A stretch of 64,000 nt of DNA, taken from Colimorpha_A sp900556615 (lineage in GTDB: Bacteria; Bacillota; Clostridia; Oscillospirales; CAG-272). Both the position numbers and the translations under genes were made by a program. Within the stretch, counting starts at the first letter, position 1. Every line of letters starts with the position of its first letter. Under the pieces are notes generated by a model. That model was not told the origin of the DNA, made no database searches, and saw nothing but the letters and a program-made list of their open reading frames with translations. Shown here in pieces: positions 7,504-15,703 of the stretch. The DNA lies in the NCBI GenBank assembly GCA_963598415.1, contig CAVBUH010000073.1:124001-188000 (forward strand). The letters are read 5' to 3'.

Positions 7504-8676
7504 TTACAGATTCTTCAACGTCTCGTTTACATAAGCGGTGAATTCATCGCAGGTGGCTCCGGTGTCGCGTCCCGTAATAACGAGCTTCTTTTCCTCGAAC
7601 ATACAGATGTCAAGGGCACGGGCAAGGCGATCGGATTCTGCCTGATATCCTATATGGGAGAGAAGCATAACGGAAGCTCTGAGCATGGAACAGGGATCGG
7701 CATACTTACCGCGCCCTTCGGTGATCATTCTCGGAGCGGAGCCGTGAATTGCCTCAAACATAGCATATTTTTTGCCGATATTGGCAGAGCCGGCTGTTCC
7801 GACGCCTCCCTGAAATTCTGCCGCCTCGTCGGTAATAATATCACCGTAGAGATTCGGGAGAATAAAGACCTTAAAGTCGGTACGGCGCTTTTCATCGACG
7901 AGCTTTGCCGTCATGATATCGATAAACCAGTTGTCGGTTCTGATTTCGGGATACTCCTTGCCGATTTCCTCGCAGATACGAAGAAACTTTCCATCGGTGG
8001 TTTTGATGATATTTGCTTTTGTAACAATGGAAACGTGATCTTTTCCGTTCTTTTTTGCATATTCGTAAGCAAGACGGGCAATGCGGTTGCAGCCCTCTGT
8101 GGTAGTAACACAGAAATCAAGTGCAAGATCGTCGGTAACATGGATTCCCTGGCTTCCGACCGCATAGCTTCCTTCAGTATTTTCACGGAAGAATGTCCAG
8201 TCGATTCCCTTGTCGGGAACTTTGACGGGGCGGACATTGGCGAAGAGGTCAAGCTTCTTTCTCATGGCAACATTTGCCGACTCGATGTTAGGCCACGGAT
8301 CTCCGGCACGGGGAGTAGTGGTGGGACCCTTGAGAATAACATCGCATTTGTAAAGCTCCTCCATAACGTCGTCAGGAATGGCCTGCATATGTGCAACGCG
8401 GTTTTCAATGGTAAGTCCGTCTATCGTCTTGAAAACAATTCTGCCGTTTTTTACATCATCAGCGAGGAGGTATTCAAGCACTTTTGCGGAAGCCTCTGTA
8501 ATGATTGGACCGATGCCATCTCCGCCACAGACACCGATGGTGATTTTATCAAGCTTTGAATAGTCTACCGCGTCTCCCGCCGCGTTAATTTTTTCTACGC
8601 GTTCAAGCTGAGAGCGAAGTAGCGCCTCGTATTTGGTCAGAGCGGTTTGAATCTGGGTTTCGTAATTTCCTATCAT
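7504..8676 (-). CDS. NAD-type isocitrate/isopropylmalate dehydrogenase family protein
   Basis: 390 residues. After a helical extension of about 45 residues it shows GDGIGP at 52-57, NVAMRKKLDLFANVRP around 135-150 with the substrate-binding arginines, RENTEGSYAVG at 164-174 and NLYGDIITDEAAEFQGG for the catalytic metal-binding aspartates. The ANVRPVK form is typical of NAD-dependent isocitrate dehydrogenases rather than LeuB, so the likely reaction is oxidative decarboxylation of isocitrate to 2-oxoglutarate for glutamate synthesis. Homoisocitrate or tartrate activity cannot be excluded. No citrate synthase or aconitase gene is in the window. Confidence 0.85.
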   Translation of the reverse strand: MIGNYETQIQTALTKYEALLRSQLERVEKINAAGDAVDYSKLDKITIGVCGGDGIGPIITEASAKVLEYLLADDVKNGRIVFKTIDGLTIENRVAHMQAIPDDVMEELYKCDVILKGPTTTPRAGDPWPNIESANVAMRKKLDLFANVRPVKVPDKGIDWTFFRENTEGSYAVGSQGIHVTDDLALDFCVTTTEGCNRIARLAYEYAKKNGKDHVSIVTKANIIKTTDGKFLRICEEIGKEYPEIRTDNWFIDIMTAKLVDEKRRTDFKVFILPNLYGDIITDEAAEFQGGVGTAGSANIGKKYAMFEAIHGSAPRMITEGRGKYADPCSMLRASVMLLSHIGYQAESDRLARALDICMFEEKKLVITGRDTGATCDEFTAYVNETLKNL

Positions 8677-8752
8677 ATTTTTTCCTTTTCTCCGGCGATA
8701 AATTTTCCGTTTGATTCGGAAGCCGCCGGTTTATTGATTTTGCTGATTGTTT

Positions 8753-8858
8753 TTATCCACAGTTTCAACAGGGTTTTCCACAGGAGAGCAGAAGTATTTA
8801 TGCCTATATTGTAGGATAATGTCGGAAATGTATCGCTTTTTGCACAGGGTGTGGAAAA
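8753..8858. promoter_or_regulatory. Cluster of four DnaA-box-like 9-mers
   Basis: Four matches to TTWTNCACA occur in 106 bp: TTATCCACA (8753-8761), TTTTCCACA (8774-8782) and TTTTGCACA (8838-8846) on the plus strand, and TTTTCCACA on the minus strand (8858-8850). The first is the perfect consensus box. They sit in the 232-bp space between tsaD and the dehydrogenase gene, which contains no other feature. Confidence 0.5.
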
Positions 8859-8908
8859 ATCACAGGGGAAAACTATGAGAAAGTTTTGGTTGGAATAAGA
8901 GGAGTCCG

Positions 8909-9913
8909 CTATTCGCCGGTGGCAAAAGCGTTAAGCTCCGCACCTGCGGTATTTCCTGCAAGGAGCTCATAATAAGTCTGAGCACCTATCATGGCGGCGT
9001 TATCTCCGCAGAGAAAACGAGGCGGGACATAGAAACGAATACCGCTGCTGCTTGTATAGGATTCAAGCGCTTTTCTCAGGTGAGAGTTTGCGGATACGCC
9101 TCCCGCAAGTACGAGCGAGCGGCATTTTCTGTTGGAAAAGGCAAGCTCCAGCTTTTTTATTACTGATGAGGTTACCGAAGCGGTAAAAGAGGCGGCAATA
9201 TCGGCTTTGGGAATTTCTTCTCCTCGCTGCGTGATAGTATGAATATAATTGATAACATGTGTTTTTAAGCCGCTGAATGAAAAGTCAAGGCTTTCACCAG
9301 CGATTGCCGCGGAAGGAAAGGCAACAGTTCCGGGATTTCCAATTGAGGCAAGTCTGTCCATTTCCGCACCTCCCGGATAAGGGATGCCCATAACCCTTGC
9401 CACCTTGTCAAACGCTTCTCCCATAGCGTCGTCTCTTGTTCTTCCGACAGTTTTGAAGTCGGTATATGAGTTTACTTCAATGATGGAGGTATGACCTCCG
9501 GAGGCAACAAGGGCGAGAAAAGGAGGCTGAAGCTCTGCGTAAGAAAGATAATTTGCCGCAACATGCCCCCTTATATGGTTAACCGGAACGAGAGGTATTC
9601 CGTTTGAAACGGCAAGCGATTTTGCAAAGTTAACGCCGACAAGCAGTGCGCCGATAAGACCGGGGCGGTTTGTCACTCCTACTGCGCCGATATCCGACAG
9701 CTGCAGATTTGCCTGCTTCAAAGCCTCATAGGTTATACGGCTTATGGCTTCTATATGCGCTCTGCCGGCGATTTCGGGAACAACACCGCCGTATAGCGCG
9801 TGAATTTCTATTTGCGAAGCGACGATATTGGAAAGAATTTTCCGTTCCTCTCCCATTTCTACAACAGCGGCCGAGGTTTCGTCGCATGAGCTTTCTATTG
9901 ATAAAATATACAT
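8909..9913 (-). CDS. tsaD: tRNA N6-adenosine threonylcarbamoyltransferase TsaD
   Basis: 334 residues, the usual length. TsaD transfers threonylcarbamoyl to A37 of ANN-decoding tRNAs in the cytoplasm. The sequence shows IESSCDETSAAVV at the N-terminus, TNRPGLIGALLVG (81-93), the metal ligands H113 and H117 in NHIRGH, LVASGGHTSI, DDAMGEAFDKVARVMG, and LAGGVSANSHLR near the end. It follows rimI by 4 bp. The partner genes tsaB and tsaE, which often sit in the same operon, are not in the window. Confidence 0.97.
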   Translation of the reverse strand: MYILSIESSCDETSAAVVEMGEERKILSNIVASQIEIHALYGGVVPEIAGRAHIEAISRITYEALKQANLQLSDIGAVGVTNRPGLIGALLVGVNFAKSLAVSNGIPLVPVNHIRGHVAANYLSYAELQPPFLALVASGGHTSIIEVNSYTDFKTVGRTRDDAMGEAFDKVARVMGIPYPGGAEMDRLASIGNPGTVAFPSAAIAGESLDFSFSGLKTHVINYIHTITQRGEEIPKADIAASFTASVTSSVIKKLELAFSNRKCRSLVLAGGVSANSHLRKALESYTSSSGIRFYVPPRFLCGDNAAMIGAQTYYELLAGNTAGAELNAFATGE

Positions 9914-9917
9914 AAGG

Positions 9918-10403
9918 TCATTTTTCCTTTTCTGTCCCGGTGTAAAAGCGCTTTGTCATCAGTATCGCATCCTCTGTCGGACGGCGGTAATATTTTTTTC
10001 TTTTTCCGTCAATCTCAAAACCGAATTTCTCATATAGTCTGCGCGCTGCGGAATTAGATTCTCTTACTTCAAGATGAAGGGAGGTAACGCCGTTTTTCTC
10101 GGCATATTCGATCAGCGCTTCGAGGAGCAGAGAACCGATGCCCTTTTCTCTGTAATCGGGCAGTACCGCAATGTTAGTGATATCGGCGGAATCAAGTACC
10201 GTATACATCCCTCCGCATCCGCAGATTGAGCCGGACACGGAATCGATCGCCATATAATAGGTGTACATCGCATTTTCGCATACCGACGCGAAGGCTTCAG
10301 AGCTCCATGGGTTGCTGAAGCAGCGCGCTTCAAGTCTGACGATTTCTGCAATATGCGCGGTATCAAGAGGAAGAATGATGATTCCGTCATTCCGTGGTTT
10401 CAT
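9918..10403 (-). CDS. rimI: Ribosomal protein S18-alanine N-acetyltransferase RimI
   Basis: 161 residues, a single GNAT acetyltransferase domain. The acetyl-CoA motif region reads IAVLPDYREKGIGSLLLEALIEYA, followed by LHLEVRESNSAARRLYEKFGFEIDGKRKKYYRRPTEDAILM, the signature ending of RimI. It acetylates the N-terminus of ribosomal protein S18, although remote relatives act on other proteins. Placement immediately before tsaD is the standard gene order. The start overlaps the preceding gene by 17 bp, suggesting coupling. Confidence 0.88.
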   Translation of the reverse strand: MKPRNDGIIILPLDTAHIAEIVRLEARCFSNPWSSEAFASVCENAMYTYYMAIDSVSGSICGCGGMYTVLDSADITNIAVLPDYREKGIGSLLLEALIEYAEKNGVTSLHLEVRESNSAARRLYEKFGFEIDGKRKKYYRRPTEDAILMTKRFYTGTEKEK

Positions 10404-11145
10404 TGCTGTTTCCTTCTTCGGTATCGGTTACAGGCTGGGAGTCTTCGTTATGAGTTCCTTCCAAATAGAGAGCAACCGTATCATCAGCCTTTACGCAACG
10501 CCCGGTTCCCCTGTCATAATAATAACGACCTTCGTTTGATACAATATATACGACATTATAATATATCCAAGTATAGCGTGATGAGGAGATACGGAGTGTA
10601 TATACGGCGGTGCTGGAGTTCGGTTCGGCAACCGTTTTACCGTTAAGTACCTCGTTGACAATATGCATCACATCGCTGTAGTCGTTTATATCTGCCATAC
10701 GTACTACAGCGGAGGAATTGTCACGACATACCTGAATTCTTGTGGGATAAAACTCTTCAAGAGAGGGCAGCGTAGTATTTTCGTTGTAATACACTCCGAA
10801 GATTCCGTAATAATCCTCTGCCAGCCATTCGCTTGTGCTCATGCCGGTAATGGGATACATATAATTTCCGTCAAGCTTTCCGTATGGCTTTTGGGTGTAG
10901 GATACGGGTTCATAATTCTGTGGAGCGGCGAGATAGGTAATACCGTTTTCGTCGTCGATATATTTACCGTTGACGTTCTCTATCTTTACATAATGCGGGA
11001 GAGAGGCGATTATTGCAATTACGATGACGGCTGTCACACATATTGCCGAAATAAGGATAATAACATTTCTTTTCCGTGCTTTTTTCTGTTTATGCAGTGC
11101 CTTGCGCTCCGCAAGAAGCTTCTTGTTCTGAATTCTTTTACTCAA
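10387..11145 (-). CDS. Single-pass membrane protein of unknown function
   Basis: 252 residues. A very basic N-terminus (about 26 residues of Lys/Arg-rich sequence) is followed by one transmembrane helix (VIILISAICVTAVIVIAIIASL, about 28-50), then an extracytoplasmic domain of about 175 residues rich in Tyr, Thr and Asn, ending with an acidic tail. The inside-positive rule puts the N-terminus in the cytoplasm. I do not recognise the outer domain. It is part of the galU to tsaD run, with 10 bp to the deaminase gene before it and overlap with rimI after it. Confidence 0.75.
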   Translation of the reverse strand: MSKRIQNKKLLAERKALHKQKKARKRNVIILISAICVTAVIVIAIIASLPHYVKIENVNGKYIDDENGITYLAAPQNYEPVSYTQKPYGKLDGNYMYPITGMSTSEWLAEDYYGIFGVYYNENTTLPSLEEFYPTRIQVCRDNSSAVVRMADINDYSDVMHIVNEVLNGKTVAEPNSSTAVYTLRISSSRYTWIYYNVVYIVSNEGRYYYDRGTGRCVKADDTVALYLEGTHNEDSQPVTDTEEGNSNETTE

Positions 11146-11155
11146 AATAAACCTC

Positions 11156-11644
11156 TCAGTACCCGAACTGACCGCTTAAGCTGTCATCATCGGTGATCCA
11201 ATCGGAAACCTCGATTATCCTGTACTTGTCAGGAGTATCTCTGACAATAACCTTTTCAATTCCCGCGTTGATAACCTGTCTTTTGCACATTGCGCAGCTT
11301 GAGGTACCGGGAATCAGTTCTCCGCTCTGTGGGTCAACAGAAGCCATATACAGTGTAGAGCCGATCATTTCTTCTCTTGAAGCCGAGATAATAGCATTGG
11401 CTTCCGCGTGTATGGAGCGGCACATCTCATACCGCTCTCCGCGAGGGATGTTCAGCTTGTCCCTCATGCAGAACATAAGGTCGGAACAGTTTTTTCTTCC
11501 TCTCGGGGCACCGTTATAGCCTGTTGACACGATACAATCGTCTTTTACGATGATCGCGCCGTAATGCTTTCGGAGACAGGTACTTCTTTTCGCCACGGTT
11601 TGGGCAATATCAAGATAATAGTTGATTTTTGAAACTCTTTCCAT
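11156..11644 (-). CDS. Deoxycytidylate (dCMP) deaminase
   Basis: 162 residues from the ATG at 11644, chosen because GAGG sits 7 bp before it; an in-frame GTG at 11656 would add four residues. The zinc site is the HAEAN motif (H79 to N83) with the catalytic Glu, plus the PGTSSCAMCKR pair C117 and C120. A phosphate-contacting NGAPRGRKNC segment precedes it. The enzyme deaminates dCMP to dUMP to feed thymidylate synthesis; ComEB-like proteins share this fold. It is 15 bp downstream of galU. Confidence 0.87.
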   Translation of the reverse strand: MERVSKINYYLDIAQTVAKRSTCLRKHYGAIIVKDDCIVSTGYNGAPRGRKNCSDLMFCMRDKLNIPRGERYEMCRSIHAEANAIISASREEMIGSTLYMASVDPQSGELIPGTSSCAMCKRQVINAGIEKVIVRDTPDKYRIIEVSDWITDDDSLSGQFGY

Positions 11645-11659
11645 AATATTCCTCACGAA

Positions 11660-12529
11660 TTACAGTGTTTTTACAAATTCCTTGAGAAATGCAGTAAATT
11701 CCTCTCCGATTTCAGGGTGCTTTACCGCTTGCTCGACATTTGCCGTCATGAAGCCAAGCTTTGAGCCCATATCATAGCGTTTTCCTTCAAAATCGACTCC
11801 AATCATACCGCCGCTTCGGCAGGTTACTTTCATAGCATCGGTAAGCTGGAGTTCTCCTCCGGCTCCGGGCTTTGTAACCTCGAGAATGTCATATATTTCC
11901 GGCGTGAGAAGCACCCGACCGAGGATTGAATAATTTGTCATGATTTCTTCCGGCTTTGGTTTTTCAATCATGTCATATATTTTGTAGCGGTTTTTGTCCA
12001 GCCTGTCCATTCCCATGGTGCAGTAGCGGCAGACCAGCTCGGGCGGAACCTCTTTGATTCCGGCGACCGGCATCCCGTATGCTTCATAAGCTGAGATAAG
12101 CTGAGCGCAGACGGGCGTTTCCGAAAAGATAATGTCGTCTCCGTAGAGTACGACAAACGGATCGTTTCCCGTAAAAGATTTCGCTTTATAGATCGCGTGT
12201 CCGAGCCCCTTTGCTTCATGCTGGCGCAAAAAGGTGATATTGGCAATTTCCGCAATGCGGCGGATTTCTTCTATACGGGCTTCTTTACCGTCCGCGCGGA
12301 GCTTGTCCTCATATTCGGGAGAATAATCGAAATAGTCCTCGATCATATTTTTATTTCTTCCGGTTATGATAAGAATGTCGGTGATTCCGCTTTTCGCCGC
12401 CTCATCGACAAGATACGAAATCGCGGGGCGGTCAACAATGGGGAGGATTTCTTTCGGCACCGATCTGGCAATCGGAAGCATTCTTGTACCGAGCCCTGCA
12501 GCGGGAATGACAGCTTTCGTTATTTTCAT
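11660..12529 (-). CDS. galU: UTP-glucose-1-phosphate uridylyltransferase GalU
   Basis: 289 residues, normal for GalU, which makes UDP-glucose for cell-envelope glycans. Motifs are AVIPAAGLGTRMLPIARSVPKEILPIVDRP at the N-terminus, VVLYGDDI near 125 with the metal-binding Asp, AGIKEVPPELVCRYC, IEKPKPEE, and GAGGELQLTDAM, followed by FEGKRYDMGSKLGFM. It is the first gene of a minus-strand operon that continues through the dCMP deaminase, a membrane protein, rimI and tsaD. A consensus promoter lies 42 bp upstream. Confidence 0.95.
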   Translation of the reverse strand: MKITKAVIPAAGLGTRMLPIARSVPKEILPIVDRPAISYLVDEAAKSGITDILIITGRNKNMIEDYFDYSPEYEDKLRADGKEARIEEIRRIAEIANITFLRQHEAKGLGHAIYKAKSFTGNDPFVVLYGDDIIFSETPVCAQLISAYEAYGMPVAGIKEVPPELVCRYCTMGMDRLDKNRYKIYDMIEKPKPEEIMTNYSILGRVLLTPEIYDILEVTKPGAGGELQLTDAMKVTCRSGGMIGVDFEGKRYDMGSKLGFMTANVEQAVKHPEIGEEFTAFLKEFVKTL

Positions 12530-12570
12530 ATTGCTTGTCCTTTCGAAATATGATGATATTTCTTCTTATC

Positions 12571-12600
12571 AGTATACCATAAACAGCATACGGTTTACAA
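12571..12600 (-). promoter_or_regulatory. Sigma-A type promoter of the galU operon
   Basis: Minus-strand TTGTAA (12600-12595) and TATACT (12576-12571) with an 18-bp spacer, 42 bp before the galU start codon. Confidence 0.6.
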
Positions 12601-12641
12601 GAGTTTTTTATTTTATATTTTGTAATTATCGCTGTATTGCC

Positions 12642-13142
12642 TCATACGCTTGCACGGAGCTTCAGCTCGGAGGCGAAATCCTCTCCGCACTGGATGCGCA
12701 CAGATGACAGTTCTCCGTTTGTCTCAAAAAGCAGAATATAGGATTCTGCCGGAAACATATCGGCGCAAAAATTCATTCGTGACGAGAGATGACCGTATTC
12801 TTCCTTTAAATTCTTGGACTTTGTATACGGAATAACAGCGGTCATATTTTTCAGATTAAGTGTGAGAACGGAAAAACGCTTTTTTCCCTGTGTTCTGATA
12901 ATGGTCATTCTGTTTCTTTTTAAGATTTCATCAGCCGGATCGAGGATGTACTCATATCCCGAAAGCAGATACCGCTGAGAAATTTGAATGACGGCTACCA
13001 AGGAGGCGAGCATAAGAATCTGCCATATTCCTCTCCATCCGATTTCAAGAGAGGAAAAAATTCCGCACAGAAGCGCGAGAAGGAAGAAAAGTACGCATAC
13101 TACCTTTGCCGTTCCGCGGCGGCGCAAACAAATGTATGTCAT
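12642..13142 (-). CDS. Small membrane protein of unknown function
   Basis: 166 residues. Two hydrophobic helices occupy about residues 13-35 (VVCVLFFLLALLCGIF) and 38-58 (WQILMLASLVAVIQIS), and the remaining about 105 residues are soluble, including YEYILDPADEILKRNRMTIIRTQGKKRFSVLTLNLKNM. The layout resembles small bPH-like membrane proteins but I cannot assign a family. Its ATG overlaps the stop codon of the phosphodiesterase gene before it (13139-13142), so the two are translationally coupled. Confidence 0.7.
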   Translation of the reverse strand: MTYICLRRRGTAKVVCVLFFLLALLCGIFSSLEIGWRGIWQILMLASLVAVIQISQRYLLSGYEYILDPADEILKRNRMTIIRTQGKKRFSVLTLNLKNMTAVIPYTKSKNLKEEYGHLSSRMNFCADMFPAESYILLFETNGELSSVRIQCGEDFASELKLRASV

Positions 13143-13645
13143 ATGCCGTTGTCCTCCCGGAAAACGGAACAGTTAGTAATCAGTGCTCCGTTTTGAACCG
13201 TAATAAAGCCGAAGGTCGGACGGCAGGAATTTCCGATGCTTCCGGGGTTGAAAATATAGAGAGGTTTTTCGCCCGCCTGACCAGGAAGATATCTGTTATC
13301 AACGGTATGAGTATGTCCATACAGCACAATGTCTGCATTTCGGGAACGGGCATATTTTTCAAGCGCTTCGGTATCGTGCTTGACATTCATACTGTGACCG
13401 TGAAGTATCAGAAATTTTATTCCTTCCCATTCAAATTCTTTTTCTGAAGGAATGTCCTTGCGGAGACCGTCGCAGTTTCCGCGTACATAGGTGTAGATCC
13501 GCCGCCTGCGATCCCGCAGCTCCAATTTCTCGATATCGCTGATACCGTCTCCGAGATGGATGACGGCGTCTGCGCCGCACCTGTCGATAGCGACAGCCAT
13601 CCGTGAAGTGTTTCCATGTGAATCGGAAAAAACCACTATATCCAT
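13139..13645 (-). CDS. YfcE/MJ0936-type metallophosphoesterase
   Basis: 168 residues from the ATG at 13645. The open frame extends 36 codons further upstream, but those fall in a repeat element and have no family match. Metal ligands are visible as D8 and H10 (VVFSDSHGN), GDGISD, RGNCD, LHGHSM and YGHTH, the calcineurin-like set. The family comprises cytoplasmic phosphodiesterases whose natural substrate is often unknown. A ribosome-binding site (AAAAGGAGAGC) precedes this ATG. It forms a two-gene unit with the following membrane protein. Confidence 0.85.
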   Translation of the reverse strand: MDIVVFSDSHGNTSRMAVAIDRCGADAVIHLGDGISDIEKLELRDRRRRIYTYVRGNCDGLRKDIPSEKEFEWEGIKFLILHGHSMNVKHDTEALEKYARSRNADIVLYGHTHTVDNRYLPGQAGEKPLYIFNPGSIGNSCRPTFGFITVQNGALITNCSVFREDNGI

Positions 13646-13672
13646 ATGCTCTCCTTTTTGGATTATACCGGA

Positions 13673-13877
13673 TAGCCAATTGTAAAACCGCGCTTTACAA
13701 TGGAGGATTGCGCAGCGGGGATACGCGCGCTTATCTCCGGCGGCAAAAATCAAGACTTTTTGTCGCTCTCCTCGGCGCGCGCAGACTCGCTTGGCTCGTC
13801 TTAAAGATGTTTTTTCATCGGCAAAGTCGTTGAAAAAACGGATGTTATTATCAATCGCTGACTTTTACAATCGGCTA
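13673..13877. repeat. Repeat family with TAGCCGATTGTAAAA inverted ends, copy 2
   Basis: About 205 bp from TAGCCAATTGTAAAA to TTTTACAATCGGCTA. It shares ends, the inner ATTGTAAAACC palindrome and the GGCTCGTCTTAAAGATG-TTTTTTCATCGG core with the copy at 3743-3952. The right ends are identical over 15 bp. Confidence 0.8.
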
Positions 13878-14074
13878 TGCTTATACCGGAATTATTGAAT
13901 ATAACTGATAATATGCGTACTGTCGTGAAGGTGCGTACTGTCTGAAGCAGCCGCTCGCCTATCCTCAGGTAACATTTTTTATTATTATAGCATAGAATGA
14001 TAATGATTACCACACAAATATGTAAATTTATCGGTATGAAACAATCTGAATATAAAAAAGAAAGGCAGATCGAT

Positions 14075-14317
14075 ATGGAAATAAATAAAGAAACACTTAA
14101 CAAAATTAAGGCTCTTGATGATGAACAGCTCAAGGCGGCAATCGGAGATATAGCTGATGCGCTCGGTGCAACGCCTCAGCAGAAAAGGCGTGCGCAGAAT
14201 AATTCAAAACTAATTAAAAAGAAGATTCTTACATCGAATGAGAATGAACTTCGCCGGCAGATCAATAAAATTACGCCGGAGCAGCAGAATGAAATAGCTC
14301 GGAAGCTTAAATTTTAA
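14075..14317 (+). CDS. Small charged protein of unknown function
   Basis: 80 residues from the ATG at 14075, with AAAGG eleven bases before it; an in-frame upstream ATG at 13997 has no ribosome-binding site. The protein is helical and basic (MEINKETLNKIK, then GDIADALGATPQQKRRAQ and KKKILTSNENELRRQINKITPEQQNEIARKLKF). I do not recognise the family. It is the first of three closely spaced plus-strand genes (gaps of 35 and 23 bp) that look like one operon. Confidence 0.6.
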   Translation: MEINKETLNKIKALDDEQLKAAIGDIADALGATPQQKRRAQNNSKLIKKKILTSNENELRRQINKITPEQQNEIARKLKF

Positions 14318-14352
14318 TGCGCAGCATTTTAACGTTTTAAGGGGGGATTTCA

Positions 14353-14694
14353 TTGGATGGTAACATATCCGAAATGCTGCAAAGCGTACTCAGCGATCCC
14401 GGAGCGATGAAGAAGCTGATGGGGGTGGCAGAGAATCTTATGGGCGGTACGGATAAAAATGAACAGAAGGAAAGTATCTCGACATCTTCTTCGGAGCAGG
14501 AAAAAGACAATGCTGCAAAAGAGGTTTCGGTGGTTGAACATAAGAAACGTAAGCCGGGAAATGACGAAAGAATCGCGCTGATCTCCGCACTTCGTCCGTA
14601 TTTATCGGAGGAAAGACGAAAGACAGCCGACAGTCTTATCAAGATGCTGAAAATGCTTAAGCTTGCCGATCTTAACAAGTTGATGAAAGAATAG
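14353..14694 (+). CDS. Small protein of unknown function, TTG start
   Basis: 113 residues. The only sensible start is TTG at 14353, preceded by a very strong ribosome-binding site (AAGGGGGGA, 5 bp spacing); the ATG at 14357 is out of frame. The N-terminus (DGNISEMLQSVLSDPGAMKKLMGVAENLMGG) and C-terminus (NDERIALISALRPYLSEERRKTADSLIKMLKMLKLADL) are predicted helices joined by a low-complexity Ser/Glu/Lys linker. Similar bipartite small proteins occur in Oscillospiraceae without assigned role. The rare start codon may keep expression low relative to its neighbours. Confidence 0.65.
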   Translation: MDGNISEMLQSVLSDPGAMKKLMGVAENLMGGTDKNEQKESISTSSSEQEKDNAAKEVSVVEHKKRKPGNDERIALISALRPYLSEERRKTADSLIKMLKMLKLADLNKLMKE

Positions 14695-14717
14695 AACCGA
14701 AAGGAATGGTCATATCA

Positions 14718-15263
14718 ATGTATACAAGAAGCTACGGCAATCAGAGGAACGGCGTCAGAACCCAGCTCCCCCCTGATTATGGGGGAACGGCGCTTGTAAT
14801 AAAACAGCCGGAAGCTCAGAGCGAAAATAAATACGCCGTGGGGTATGACGACAAAAACGGCGGAATTATGGCAGAGCGCCGTTCAAGACGTCAGATGGGA
14901 CAGAGCAGGGAAAGAGCAGAAGCGCCGCGTCGAACAGATACAACGGCGAGAAGAAGCCTTGACGATGACCGCCAAAGACATAATACGGAAAATAGGGATA
15001 ATAAAGACGACTTCCGTCCTCCGTTCGGCGGAGAAACGGGAGCGGAGACGGAAGAAACGGCAGTTTCTACATCTTCCGATGAAGGAAAATTGTTTTCTCT
15101 GAAAGGGAAGGTATTTGATCCGGAGCATTTGAAAAGCGATGATCTTCTTCTTCTTGGATTACTCTTTCTGCTGTTTCATGATGACACCGACGGGGAGGTT
15201 GGAAGAGAAGGCTGCCGAGAGGCACTTTTGATACTTGCGGTTCTGTATCTGTCGGGATTGTGA
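14718..15263 (+). CDS. Arg-rich protein with hydrophobic C-terminus, unknown function
   Basis: 181 residues from ATG 14718 (MYTRSYGNQRNG); ATG 14706 is only 2 bp from the AAGGA and less likely. Residues about 50-105 are a highly charged Arg/Asp/Glu disordered region, and the end is two short leucine-rich segments (SDDLLLLGLLFLLFHDD and REALLILAVLYLSGL). That paired hydrophobic tail recurs in small Clostridia proteins and may insert into or line a membrane. It is the last gene of the three-gene cluster and is followed by a hairpin terminator. Confidence 0.65.
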   Translation: MYTRSYGNQRNGVRTQLPPDYGGTALVIKQPEAQSENKYAVGYDDKNGGIMAERRSRRQMGQSRERAEAPRRTDTTARRSLDDDRQRHNTENRDNKDDFRPPFGGETGAETEETAVSTSSDEGKLFSLKGKVFDPEHLKSDDLLLLGLLFLLFHDDTDGEVGREGCREALLILAVLYLSGL

Positions 15264-15306
15264 GAAGAGAGAAACAGTTTTTTATCTGAATATAAAAAAG
15301 AAAAAT

Positions 15307-15340
15307 AACCGGGTTGCCGTATATGCGGTGATCCGGTTTT
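15307..15340 (+). terminator. Hairpin terminator of the three-gene unknown operon
   Basis: AACCGG (15307-15312) pairs with CCGGTT (15333-15338), with additional CCG/CGG pairing inside, followed by TTTT. Confidence 0.5.
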
Positions 15341-15457
15341 ATGAATATCAAAGATGACTTTATATAGATACAGCCCTGATTTTCTTGATGCATGAAAATG
15401 GTGAACATATGAGATCGATACAAGTAAAAGATTTCTGATATAAAAGCATGATTTATT

Positions 15458-15498
15458 CTTAAGGCAATACCGCCGGGTTTTGACGGTATTGCCTTAAG
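15458..15498. repeat. Hairpin-only copy of the TTAAGGCAATACCG repeat family
   Basis: Two perfect 15-bp inverted copies, CTTAAGGCAATACCG (15458-15472) and CGGTATTGCCTTAAG (15484-15498), with an 11-nt loop. These are the exact ends of the family whose full members are about 180 bp, so this is a minimal internal-deletion form. Confidence 0.85.
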
Positions 15499-15703
15499 TG
15501 TGATGTATAATGAAGAAAGAGATCACTTTATACTTGCCGACGCGGATGCGATATATAAAATAACTTAGCCGGATTGTGATCCGATATGATTTTGAAGATG
15601 GAATTTTCTGTATTGTGCCGGCAAAGTCGGAGGGAATACAGATCCGGCGGCAAGAACTGTATGATGAAGAAGCGTCGCTGTTTCGGATGGTCTTATTCTC
15701 AAG

